Shown piece by piece: positions 50,301 to 58,830 of a stretch of DNA of 64,000 bases. The notes beneath the pieces are model-generated. The model did no database searches and was not told the DNA's origin. It saw only the letters and a program-made list of their open reading frames with translations. This stretch comes from Alitta virens (Eukaryota; Annelida; Polychaeta; Phyllodocida; Nereididae): NCBI GenBank assembly GCA_932294295.1, contig OW028574.1, positions 13,650,215-13,714,214 on the forward strand, written 5' to 3'. Numbering within the stretch: position 1 is the stretch's first letter; each line of letters begins with the position of its first letter. Position numbers and translations under genes: made by a program.

Positions 50301-53300
50301 GAAAAATATTGTATTAGGGAAAAGTCATGACAAAGTTATGGGATTTTAAAATTTTTGTTTTGAGTTTCATAATGCAACATAATATTGGTACTTTTTCTTT
50401 GTCGTAAGTAATATTGTGTTATAGGTACCCTGCATGAAGAAAATAAAGGGAAAATTTGGCTTTACTGTCTATAAGAGATGAAGTAATGATAATTAATTAT
50501 AATTATACTGTAGGAGGATCTTACAACAGTAGCTCTATATTTTGAATATATGTCATAGAATTTGTCAATGTTCAGTCTAGGAAAGTCATATTCTGGCATC
50601 AGTTGGCGGACACCCTGCTTGTATTTTATGCATGTGCAAGCATATGTTTTTGGTGATTGGTTTAATTATGTTGATGGTATTGTATTGCAGGAAGAGTTCA
50701 TAAGTCAGATTCACCAGCTTGAACTTGTCAAGACCAGACTTGAGTCGGCCCTGGAGCACGAGAGCGATAAAGTCGCAATGCTGCAGAGAGAATTGCAAGA
50801 TGCTAACCAGGTGGGTCAAGTTTTGTAATGGCTGAAAAGAGTTGTAGAAAATTTATATGTTGTTGTACAGAATTTACATAATTATCATGCCATATCATAA
50901 TTGCCACATTGCTGACAAGACATCACTGCTATAATGTTGCATAATAAACAGACTATAGATATTTCGCATGAAAAAAGCATGTTTATGGAGTTGAATGAAT
51001 GTAGCTTGATTCTGAATTCATCACAAAGTTACTTCCATGATAACTAGCATGTTTATTTTTCATGTAATTATTTAATGTGAAATTCTATATAACACGGATC
51101 AAGCATCATCCAATGGGACATAAGATCTGTGATCACTGTATATAGTTCTTATATGAAGTTCTTGATTTTGCTGTTGTGGATTTGGGACTTTATCGTTATT
51201 TGTCTTATTTCTAATTTAAACTTAAATTATATTCACTTCTTATTCTTTGAGGATGATGCTTGATTGCAATTTGTAATGAATTTGCAAAACTTTGAACACA
51301 TAAAAATGTATTGCATTGTTTGTCTTTGTTTTGTGTGTGTCTGCGTGCTGTGTCATCTTGTGGTGGTGGGGTACACAGTGGCGAAGGTTGACAGACACCT
51401 ATGCTTCAGCTTTGAAAGTGGAAAGAACTTGGTTAGAAGATAAGCTTACAGTGAGTGCCTGATGTTTATGTCCGTTTACCCCTTTTGTTCTGTTCCAAAG
51501 TCAGAGGTGTCACGTTGTCCGTGAGTGGAACTTGCGACAAAAGAAACAACATGACACGTGTGACATTTCATGTACTAAAATCGTGCAGCCCAAAAACCCT
51601 ACCCCCTAGCCTCTCCATACCTTGTTGGCCTACTTTTTTCCCCCTCATTCAGCCTAATTGCAATAGTTCCTTCCAGACATAGGTGGTCATGTATCCGGAT
51701 GTGGTCCTTCACTGTAAAGACACCCGTGGTGGTCAGCCAAGAGTGATATTAGTTTTGTTTGCACCAGGAGACAGATCATCATTTTCTTGTTAGGCATAAA
51801 ACCATAATCTTTTGGTAATTTGTGTTTATCAGTTGTATATGCTATTCACTGGTATTCAGTATCTTAATTACAGCTCAGTTTATCATGATATGAAATTTTA
51901 TAACAGTAGTGCAAAATGTTTACTAATGAACATGGTATCAGTCTTCAGTGCAAGCTCAATCACTCTACTCATGGCATCTCTTTGGCAAGATGCAAGCTCT
52001 TTAACCATTCTCCTTAAATCACCGCATGTGTTTTTCAGACCCTTGATTCACTGCAGGAGCAAGTATCTTTGTTGCGCAGTTCAAACTCTGAACTCCAACG
52101 TCAATTTGAAGTAAGAGACAAATAAATTTCAATATGCTTATAGTGTGCTTGTAGGGAAAGTGCTTTATTTGGTGTGTGTTTAATGTGGCTCGTGGTTTTG
52201 TGGCTTATACATACTACTAACACTTCTCTGAATACAACATGCTAAAAAAGAAGAAATATACAGACCGTAAATTTCAAAATGTTGTCAGGTATTCGAAGGT
52301 TTTGCTAAATGTGGTGGTTGGCGTAGTTGCTTGTTATGTTTATTAGTGATTTCCCTGTTTCATCTGTCCCAAAAAATGGCTGTGTTGCCTGAGCAAACGA
52401 TGGGGCCTAACAGTTAAACAATAACTCGAAAAGATGCTTTAGTAGGAGCACCAATTTTAAAATAATGTCTCAACTTTGCAATCTTCCTGAAATGGTATAA
52501 ATTTAGCAATTGTTGGTTACATCTCAACTGCACTAAGCTTTCAGTTTAAACACTTTTGAAGATTCCAGTTTGAAAAAGATTGTAACTATAATGGACTACC
52601 CAGTGTATGACACTGCGAAGCCTTCATGTAAGGTCATCTCCACCTTGTTGCAATTTAGCACTGGATTTACTGTGTGTAGATGTGACACTTTCTACATTGC
52701 TCCTTGCTGTAAGCATTCGTATTTCAATCAAGAAATTGATTGTAACTCGCATGCTAATATCCTCACATTATACCCTTTTTTGTTCACTTTGCTTGCTAAT
52801 TGATATTTTGTCTTGCATTTGATTCATGATATTTTTGCATTTGTAAAAATTGCATTAAAATATATTCTAATTTCATTGATAATTTATTTTGTAGAAAATT
52901 TCTTATTACACACAATTTTAATTTCACATATTTTCACTTGATGTCCACAACCACCTTACATTCACATTTTGAATTCACTCCTCACAGAATGCCACAGCAG
53001 CTAAAACTCAGGCAGATAACGATGCCCTGGACAACAAGGGACTTTGGGAAGCAGAGGTCAAAGCAAGGTCGAAAATTGGATTGCGGGTTAGCGTGACTTT
53101 TTTCATAATTTATTTGGTTTTATTCGGATTACTCGTCTGGTACATTTCTGCAATTTTAAAAAGCTTTTTCAACTTTCCCACGAAATAGGACTATGAGCTA
53201 GAAGTGAGTAAATGGTGGCATGAGGAAAGGGATAGTTGTGAAAGTTATTATATTGGTTGTGGCAGTAATTGTTTTGTTAATCATAATTTAATTTGGGCGA

Positions 53301-56300
53301 GTTTATTGGTGGTGATTTGGCATTTTGGTGGTGTGGTTTTTTGACAGTAGAATGATATTTGGTACTCTGTGCTCTGCTGTGGATATTGCAATTAAATCAA
53401 TTAAAAAATTTATGAAGTGGTCAAAATACGGGTTTGAGGATTGGTTGTCCACTAGCTGTAATTATCGGAATAAATGCAAATTTTGTTATCCTGCGTTTTG
53501 GTTTAGTGAGACAACCTCATACCCCTTATTTTGAACACTGTTATGGTGAGATAAATCAGAATCAGTTTCTGTGAAACAGGTGTTCTTTGGAGTCGAAAGG
53601 CTGTGGTACTTCTATGTTTGACGTTATGATAATATTTGTTTAGATTTAAGTAAGCGAATGATTTAACTCCAATAATTACTGTTGTGATTTGTGAGAGTCG
53701 CTGTCATATTGATTGCATTGCATGTTACCAATCACTGCATGATTTGATTGTACTATCACAGATTGCCCAGCTTGAGAGAGAAAAACAAGAAGTTTTGGCT
53801 CAAGTTGAGGAGGTATGTTTGGATCTTCTGCTGTTGTTGTTATGATTACTGCATGGCTTGATCACATGTACACATAATGATTATGGCCTGCTGATGATTT
53901 TCATGTTTGAATGCTAATATACCAAAACATATTATTCTGAATCTTAATCTTTCCTTTTTTTTTTGTACTTTCATCGCAGGAAAAGAAGAAAACTAGAAAA
54001 GCTCTTGAACTGAAAAAAATCACAGAAACCAAGTTAACTGGCGAGGAAGGAAAGTAAGTACAGCAACTGTTGATCACACATTTTGCCATCAGGAATCAAA
54101 CTTGTCTGTTCTACTTAATATATTCTGATAATGCGTATGATTTAATTTTGTGACATTATATGATAACTTTGGCTATTATTCTCTGTTAATTGCTGCAATT
54201 TTAGTATCAATAGAATGCATGGTTGTTCCAGTGTTAAACAAATCCTCAATTATTGTTTCAGAACGGATCAGCTGCAAAAGGAAATTAATAATCTTAAGCT
54301 CTACCTAAGATCAGCCAAGAAGAAACTAAAGGTTAGTACAACAAAATATTGTGTATTGCTCGTTTAGTGGTAGTACAGTCGCTGTTGTGTGAATTATTGC
54401 TGATGTCTATAGAGATTTAAGAGGTAACTCATCTAGATGTTTAATTTGAAAACTGATCTATTCGAATGTCAATTAGTGTGTTTTTAAATACTTTTTGATT
54501 TGCATGACCTATTGATTTATTTCATTGATTTATTTTAGTTTGTTTCAAATTTTTTGGTTTCTTAATAATTGCATGCTTTGATGTCAATGTAGGCTAGTAA
54601 AGACTCCAGTGTTTTTCAATCTGCACAAGAGCAAGACCTGCGTGACATGGAGCACACAATAGCGGCTTTGCGCCAACAGGTGGGTAGTGCTGATGTTCAT
54701 TAAGAAAATAAATTGTGAAATTGATTTTGTTTATGCTTGGTGTCAGTTGATTTCATTTAGTGTCTTGAATTTGTTATTATTTGGTATGGATGGTATGATT
54801 TGTGTTATCATAAAATAAATTTCATATTGTACCTAAAAAACAGTGTCTGACCAGATGAATGTTTATGACCTTGGTAGATTATATTATATTAAAATAAGCT
54901 ACTGCGTGATGCAGCCAGCATTTTGTCTTCACTTTGATGAAAGAAAACTAGGCGTCAGTAATTCTATAACCACTGAAATTTGCCACCCCGAAGTTAATGA
55001 CTGTATTGAATGTTTCTTTAAAACCTGCACCGACAGGGCATTGAAGCAAGGACTCAAATGAAAGGAAATGATTCAGAGGTATATGGTTGTTGTGTTAGCG
55101 TAGTCTCTCGTTGCTCAATGAAGTTAAGATACACTAGCATCTCTTGCTTGTAACATACTTTCTGATTTGAATTGTATGCACTAATAGCTTTTACAAACAG
55201 CTGCTTGTGTGGTTATTAAAATAGAAATCGAAAGAGATTATTACATCCCTTTGATTGCAAATAGATTTTTTTTCTCTTGCATGCTTGTGACAGTTTTTGC
55301 AGTGTGACATATTTCTTGTATGAGTCTGGACTGTCAAGTAATTGTTTGGACTGCCAAGTAATTAATGGTTGCAGGTGCTTGCCAAAATCAGAAGGCTGTC
55401 CACTTGTTAAAGCCTTTCCTTAAATTTGTCTACTTATATTCCTGGCATCAAACACAAGTACTATCCCCACTGATCATACATATTCACTTTAATTGTGCTT
55501 AAATGTGACGACTTGAACATATATTTCTTGTGCATTTTTCTCCCCTTGTTTCTTTGATTTTCAGAACAGTCTAGTCATCAGCTGCAAAGCTGTGTGTTCA
55601 CTGTGTTGTATTGTGGACTTGATTAGAATTTTAAAATCTGCCATACTATTTTATAGATAGCTATTGATATTAAGAATTGTGATTATAATGTTGCAGCTGG
55701 ATGAGACATCTCGTGAACTGGGCCAAGAGAAGTTAAGAAGAATGGATTTTGAATCCAAGAATAAGCAATCTGAACGGGAGGTTTCTAATCTCAAAGACAT
55801 GGATAGAAACTTTTCTCGAATTGAGAAAAACAAACGAAAAGTGGAAGAGGAATTTGCCCTGTACAAGGTAAGATGTAAAACCTGGATCATGTTGATATCT
55901 AGAGGTTACAAATTACAATGTATGATTATTGAGTTCAAGTGATTAAGTTTGTCATGAATTTGTCAATTTCCAGGCTCATGTGGCAAACAACTTCATGGAG
56001 AAAAGTAAACTAGAAATGGCCAGAGCAGAACTGGAAGCCCAAGCAAGGATGGAGCTAAACAAGAAATATGACGAAATGAACTCATTCTTGCAGCAACAGT
56101 TAGAAGCTAGAAAGCAGATCGACCAGATGAGGGATTGGAAGGAATCAGAAATGAAACGAGAGTTTGAAAAGACCAGAAAAGATCTGCGGGTATGTATGAG
56201 AGTAATTGGGAGAATAGCAGCACTAGAAAGCATATATTGCCAATGATGTTTTATTGTCCCTTTTTGAAAGGTGCAGTTTAAAAATATGTATCATTCGTTG

Positions 56301-57192
56301 AAAAGTCAAATTTTGCCTGTTTCAGGATGAAATAAACAAAATGAAGAACAACTACAACACCAATGCCAGAAAAGAGGTTTATGATTGGGAAGTCCATAAA
56401 TATCGGGACATGTATGACAATGAAGTAAAGCTGCGCGAACGTCTTGCAGATAAGCTACAGAAAGCCACAGAAAGAGCTGCGCATGCTCAGTATTTGTGAG
56501 TATCAAATGGTGTAATTTCAACATTATGGATTATTTGATTGTCTTTTAAAAAAAAAAACCTTTACATTAATGAGTAAATTAATGATGTCTCACGTTGTAC
56601 TTAATATGACACTTTGTTGTAGAATTGAAAGGCAAAAGCTATTGATAAACAATGGCTTCGGAAGTCCACTCTTGAATGGGATGTTGTCACCACCAAGATA
56701 CCATGGAGTGAATGATGATATTGGTTACCAGCTGAGAGCTGATTTAGATCGTTCTATAAACAAACATCTTGAGAAAGGTATGGCTGAGAATGTACCTTTT
56801 TTTATGCATTGTATACTTTAAAACTCTCTTGCAGTCTCTGGTTCTTAGCAAGAGTGGCTTTTATAGTAGCTCCTGGCCGCATATCAAAGCTGTCGGAACT
56901 GCCAGTCCGGGGCTACTTTTATAGTGAAGAGGCCTTATTAGCTATCTAATTTAAAATGGCAAATATAAAAATTAGGTAAACATTGTTTTGCTCAGCTCTA
57001 CTTAGCTATGGCTATGCTAAGTATATCAATGCACTCAGAATATCAAGATTTTGAATTTCTTTTACAGGTCCAAAAGTAGACATCAGTATTCCAAACACAG
57101 GGAGCAATAACATCACTGGAATGGCAGCATCATTTGATAAATCTGCACAAGATTATTTAGGTGTCTTAAAATCATCCTATGCCATCACATAG
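17001..57192 (+). CDS. ANKRD26: ANKRD26-like ankyrin/coiled-coil centriolar protein, proposed 68 exons
   Basis: Relatives in vertebrates (ANKRD26, POTE, ANKRD18 group) have N-terminal ankyrin repeats and a long coiled coil; ANKRD26 sits at centriolar distal appendages, recruits PIDD1 and affects ciliary and body-weight signalling. The start MKKLFGFRKKKGGG resembles the conserved family start. The coiled-coil stretch EEAKRKNAETLYNKTKEQL and the C-terminal region are diagnostic. I placed 68 exons with GT-AG borders; lengths sum to 8850 bp, giving 2949 codons plus a stop at 57190-57192, with matching phases at every junction. The human protein is about 1700 residues, so the excess lies in the middle linker. 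Order: ankyrin repeats; acidic Ser-rich linker including micro-exons; 462-codon disordered exon; Glu/Lys helix; Pro-rich SH3-ligand-like segment; long coiled coil; short conserved tail. Individual micro-exons are less certain than the rest. The coordinates of each block are in the following entries. Confidence 0.88.
20190..20323. mobile_element. 134-bp palindromic MITE with 7-bp target duplication
   Basis: CACAGGCGTTCGCCAACGTG at the left is mirrored by CACGTTGGCGAACGCCTGTG at the right; arms are about 49 bp, with few mismatches, around an AT-rich centre. The flanks are GTTGTAC on both sides (20183-20189 and 20324-20330). It is in ANKRD26-like intron 2. The near-identical arms suggest a fairly recent insertion. 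Confidence 0.93.
23854..27485 (+). CDS. ANKRD26: ANKRD26-like exons 6-12: acidic linker
   Basis: Exons 23854-23963, 24370-24387 (an 18-bp micro-exon encoding SEQKDE), 24716-24817, 25425-25509, 26324-26423, 26681-26799, 27274-27485. The protein is disordered-looking and rich in Ser, Asp and Glu. Short Trp-centred acidic motifs recur: SWNDSEDD, TWSDDEDS, KWSDSEES and SSRWD, the last at the exon 12 border. PPPPIAPKP in exon 12 is a possible proline-rich ligand. From exon 6 onward many junctions are in phase 0. Function beyond a linker is not known to me. Confidence 0.85.
24497..24662 (+). repeat. Interspersed repeat B, copy 1
   Basis: Shares with 44711-44876 the string AATGGGAGACT, then TTGTGACGTCATCA, GCACTCAAT, CCTGATTGT, GACTTTAGGAC and TAGCTCCCTCTGTTGACCTG, in order. 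Both copies lie in introns of the same gene. No terminal repeats or tRNA head were found. Confidence 0.85.
27036..27232 (+). mobile_element. tRNA-derived SINE, degraded copy
   Basis: Same body as the 8381 copy (GGCTGTTTCATCCTTCATCT and CATTGCCATGGTCCCTGGC). The A box is degraded and the B box is lost. It lies just upstream of exon 12 of the ANKRD26-like gene, ending about 40 bp before the acceptor. Confidence 0.8.
28002..28289. mobile_element. MITE family A, copy 2 (288 bp, both ends)
   Basis: The left end AGTGCAGTATAGTGGACCCA and the right end GTCCGCCATACTGCACT are inverted copies. Next to them, AAATTTATA and TATAAATTT-like strings extend the symmetry. The interior contains ATTTGACGTCATATG. 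It lies in ANKRD26-like intron 12, 153 bp before the first micro-exon of the array. Confidence 0.85.
28442..30221 (+). CDS. ANKRD26: ANKRD26-like exons 13-22: phase-0 micro-exon array
   Basis: Ten exons within 1.8 kb: 28442-28468 (SDTESEVYE), 28663-28677 (SDFDE), 28886-28915 (YEELPLEEPK), 29012-29044 (TECPPAFEQAE), 29148-29192 (IEATSNEPAPVSEDK), 29317-29358 (TLKSTMCETVEETK), 29639-29683 (IQATSNEPAPVSEDK), 29800-29841 (TLKNTLCETVEETK), 29972-30004 (TDSYIPTVAEQ), 30143-30221. The first nine are 15-45 bp, multiples of three and flanked by phase-0 introns, each with AG in front and GT(A/T) behind. Any of them can be skipped without a frameshift. Exons 17-18 and 19-20 are a tandem duplication including intron sequence. 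The peptides are acidic and Thr/Ser-rich. Regulated alternative splicing is inferred. Individual use needs transcript evidence. Confidence 0.72.
31258..33565 (+). CDS. ANKRD26: ANKRD26-like exons 23-26
   Basis: Exons 31258-31457, 32023-32064, 32365-32406, 33518-33565. Exon 23 encodes MMAELGLDDNVSDVSDPEF followed by an acidic run and the SEWDSTQ motif. Exons 24 and 25 are 42 bp each (DSTGISTKRAPQKQ and GSSLRHVHLLQRQK, both basic, unlike the rest). Exon 26 is HHEESDSDESPAVKEN. All borders from exon 23's donor on are phase 0. Exon 25 is the least typical and could be a rarely used cassette. Confidence 0.75.
33001..33024. repeat. 24-bp palindrome in intron 25
   Basis: GCGTGAGTGACTAGTCACTC followed by GCGC is almost perfectly self-complementary. 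Related GCGTGA and TGCGTGAGCG strings lie about 50 and 290 bp downstream. It could be the remnant end of an inverted-repeat element. Confidence 0.6.
34146..35531 (+). CDS. ANKRD26: ANKRD26-like exon 27: 1386-bp disordered exon with triplicated motif
   Basis: By far the largest exon (462 codons, phase 0 at both ends). It is low in hydrophobics and rich in Ser, Lys, Asn, Asp and Glu. The first third repeats a Trp motif: GWDSDS, NWDSDS, KWDSES and DWDSES, with SWDDTE later. The middle carries three copies of an acidic-Tyr/Phe stretch running into a predicted amphipathic helix: SEYDDEMVNAAVEMALRKSS (34680-34755), SEFDDNFINAAVANAIKRKD (34814-34890), SDYDDDMVNAAVEKALKRAS (34981-35060). Poly-Ala runs follow. 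The C-terminal part has SDEELDIPLPALQF, a possible short linear motif. I do not recognise these as a named domain. The frame is uninterrupted and both splice sites are good, so the exon is real. Confidence 0.9.
35898..39200 (+). CDS. ANKRD26: ANKRD26-like exons 28-34: acidic linker, all phase 0
   Basis: Exons 35898-35990, 36689-36745, 37910-37972, 38094-38141, 38253-38402, 38838-38903, 39039-39200. All are multiples of three with phase-0 borders. The Trp-acidic motif recurs (DSWDDNS opening exon 28; SKWDSE closing exon 33; SEWEKEK near the end of exon 34, where the charged helix starts). Exon 30 is hydrophobic and Pro-rich (MESRSILNVISPPPGF). Exon 32 has VELSDDDAEGGIWLNV. A 535-bp inverted-repeat element sits in intron 29. 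Confidence 0.82.
37164..37698. mobile_element. 535-bp inverted-repeat element with subterminal GC-rich repeats
   Basis: The ends are GGGCATTCACACTGTCAC (37164) and GTGACTGTGTGAATGCCC (to 37698), differing at one position. The interior holds many degenerate CACTCGCCGAGCATT, ACGTATG and CTACGA(C/G)T motifs in both orientations. It is non-autonomous and has no clear target duplication. The subterminal style recalls the 5445-8074 element, but the terminal sequences differ. Confidence 0.88.
39561..40220 (+). CDS. ANKRD26: ANKRD26-like exons 35-36: charged single-helix segment
   Basis: Exons 39561-39656 and 39745-40220. About 190 residues are almost entirely Glu, Lys, Arg and Gln with regular spacing (EERERREKEEAERQKREEAD, later KEAERKEQERKEAQRMKEEE), as in stable single alpha-helices of myosins and caldesmon-like proteins. 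The helix ends with SPALERRNSDERKRKH. The exon 35 acceptor is a tandem CAGCAG (39558-39563), so one Gln may be optional. The antisense Ser/Phe/Leu-rich frames opposite this exon are shadows of its codon bias. Confidence 0.92.
40221..42725. other. ANKRD26-like intron 36
   Basis: 2.5 kb, the longest intron of the second half. No exon or repeat family was recognised. AT-rich except for a CRE-like cluster near the 3' end (listed separately). The small open frames lack support. Confidence 0.7.
42393..42470 (+). promoter_or_regulatory. Intronic CRE-like cluster with TATA-like box
   Basis: TATAAATAG at 42393-42401 is followed by TGACGTAA (42419), TGACGTCA (42443) and TGACGTCA (42463), spaced 24 and 20 bp. 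The last two are perfect CREB/ATF sites. They recur with a CCAATTGTT/CCATTGTTG context, so a small local duplication is possible. An enhancer or alternative promoter feeding exon 37 onward is conceivable. The sites lie downstream of the TATA-like box, which argues against a standard promoter. Confidence 0.4.
42726..44402 (+). CDS. ANKRD26: ANKRD26-like exons 37-38: proline-rich and flexible segment
   Basis: Exons 42726-42911 and 44182-44402. Exon 37 encodes KQGPAVPPKPRGIFLPSP, containing a PPKPR-type SH3-ligand motif, then an acidic SFDDDDTFNND. Exon 38 is Gly/Asn/Ser-rich with CLSYSSTEQDDVSDHGGG and ends just before the coiled coil. The phases (2 into 37, 2 out; 1 out of 38) join exactly. 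Confidence 0.9.
44455..44612 (+). mobile_element. tRNA-derived SINE, 5'-truncated copy
   Basis: Begins in the head (CAGGTCCCAGGTTCGATTCC, B box intact) and continues into the shared body GGCTGTTTCATCCATCATCT and CATTGCCATGGTCCCTGCC. The A-box part is missing. It lies about 50 bp after exon 38. Confidence 0.85.
44711..44876 (+). repeat. Interspersed repeat B, copy 2
   Basis: Second copy of the repeat at 24497-24662, in the same orientation, with about 75-80% identity by eye. Contains CATTGTGACGTCATCAATGC and TAGCTCCCTCTGTTGACCTG. Confidence 0.85.
45202..57192 (+). CDS. ANKRD26: ANKRD26-like exons 39-68: long coiled coil and C-terminus
   Basis: Exons: 45202-45415, 45578-45676, 45894-45978, 46147-46278, 46707-46724, 47178-47273, 47446-47487, 47746-47850, 48331-48545, 48654-48738, 48832-48888, 49147-49266, 49407-49595, 49698-49886, 49991-50206, 50691-50810, 51379-51450, 52039-52110, 52988-53086, 53189-53203, 53762-53812, 53980-54053, 54262-54331, 54593-54679, 55037-55078, 55697-55867, 55974-56189, 56326-56495, 56623-56777, 57068-57192. 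Heptad-rich helix over about 1100 residues; LYNKTKEQLARKEEQY and LQHERNARLLQEQI match the family's coiled coil. The exons at 46707 (RLRDEM), 47446, 53189 (DYELE) and 55037 are small phase-0 cassettes and less certain. The C-terminal YRDMYDNEVKLRERLADKLQ resembles the vertebrate region named DUF3496. The last residues DYLGVLKSSYAIT echo the conserved tail. Stop TAG at 57190. Confidence 0.9.
47592..47712 (+). mobile_element. MITE family A, copy 3 (one end only)
   Basis: GTGCAGTGCATTATAGCGGA, then ATGCCCATATTTGGTGGCCA and an AACAAGAATAACG segment also found in copy 2. The opposite terminal repeat is missing. It lies directly in front of the exon at 47746, with its remaining part ending about 30 bp before the acceptor. 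Confidence 0.75.
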
Positions 57193-58830
57193 CTGCATTG
57201 ATACACATTTAGATATTTAATTTATTGAATTTTGTTTTTCATGTCTTTTCATTTATTCATCGTCATTGTTTGCATGTCATATTCATTGTCATTATTTGCA
57301 TATCATTTTTTATTATTCATTGTCATTTTATGCATGTCATTTTGTTGTCATTGTTTGATGTAACCTCCTCCCTTGTTGTTTAATTTATTAATCTGTAAAT
57401 TTGCAGTGTCATTATTGACGTTTCCTCCTCACTTTTTGGTTTTCATGAATCCATCTGTAAATTTGCGGTTTGTCTGTTCATGTACATTGAATCACCAGTT
57501 TTACCGTCCATTTAATTTTTGTCATTCATGCCTGCTTTTGGTTTGTTTTATATAAATATTGGTGAATAATCTTGCCTCTTTATTTGTTTATTTTTCTTTT
57601 TTAATATGGGTGTTTATCATGCCTCTATTACTCTCTTATAACTTGAAATTGTTCATGTGATACATGTGCATGTATGTGCATGGGAATGAAGCTAAGTGCT
57701 GCAGATTTACATCCAATGTACATGCATGCCATTATGACATTCCAAATGCAATATGTGTTTTATTTTATTATATTAATCTAACTATTTATGTGTGATGGTT
57801 ATAGATCTTGTTGAAATTTAGTGGTTGATTTAACAGAGGCACGAGCCAGCAGTAGTATCAGTATTTTGCACCTATTTCCCAAAGTTATTACAGACTTCAT
57901 CAGCTGACAAAATCATGTTGTAGTCTTATGTAACTTGATTTTAGAAAGAGGTGCATGGTTGATCCTTGTAACTGGGTTCTCAAGTTCTACTGACACTACT
58001 GCAGAGCATTTTGAGCATTTTGAAAGATATAAAATTGTGCTATCCTCAAATTACTTTACAAGAAAACTTTTCTGAGAAGTTATGAATGAACTAAGAATGT
58101 GTTTTCGGACCTTGTTTAACAAGGCAGAAGATGGCTTGTAGAGTTAATTGAAAGGGGAGTTAACTATGCACCAATAGCTTGACAAATCAGTGCCTCGTGT
58201 GAAGAAAAATATTGTGGTATGAATCTAGTCCACATTCCTACATGGCTGTGCAGTTCTGTGATAGGGAAGTTGTATGAGGACCTCCAGAAATGTATTGGTG
58301 ATATTTTGCAGATTGAGGTACATAGTTTTTACAATGTTGACATCTTTTACACCATGTGGATCCTAAGTGAATCCCGATTTCATGTATTTCATACGAGATC
58401 TGAGCTGTCCGTTAATTTATGACTGTTTCTAGTTTAATTAACTTCACTTTTTTATCAAGCTGTGAAATGTTCACATGCAAATCCGTCCTTGAATGTTAGT
58501 AGCTTTCGTAGTCCATGATATGTCTGTTTTTGGTGGCGTGTTGAATATTTGTATCTGAATACTTGGTCAGATTTTTATGTCTACCAAACTATATTATACT
58601 TTTATCATCATCATCGTCATCTCGTTAATTTTTTCTTCTTCAAATCATGTCATGAAACAATTTCAAGTATTATCATATATTTTATTTAAAAACTTTCATG
58701 TTTGTAAAAATACATTATCGCTGAATAAAATATAAACTGAAGATGACTTTATTATGCTGCAACAGTCTGCAACTTATGAACATAAAAAAGCAGTATGCAT
58801 CTTAAAAATAGTCTAGGTGACTATTTACGT
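57193..58830. other. Convergent intergenic region: 3' UTRs of the ANKRD26-like gene and NPRL2
   Basis: The two genes end facing each other, 1.64 kb apart. AT-rich, with a loose repeated TTCATTGTCATT(A/G)TTTGCAT unit at about 57250-57360. A plus-strand AATAAA lies at about 58723; on the minus strand AATAAA (plus TTTATT) occurs at about 58683 and 58746 and could serve NPRL2. No further exon was recognised; the frame at 58219-58422 has no support. Confidence 0.65.
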
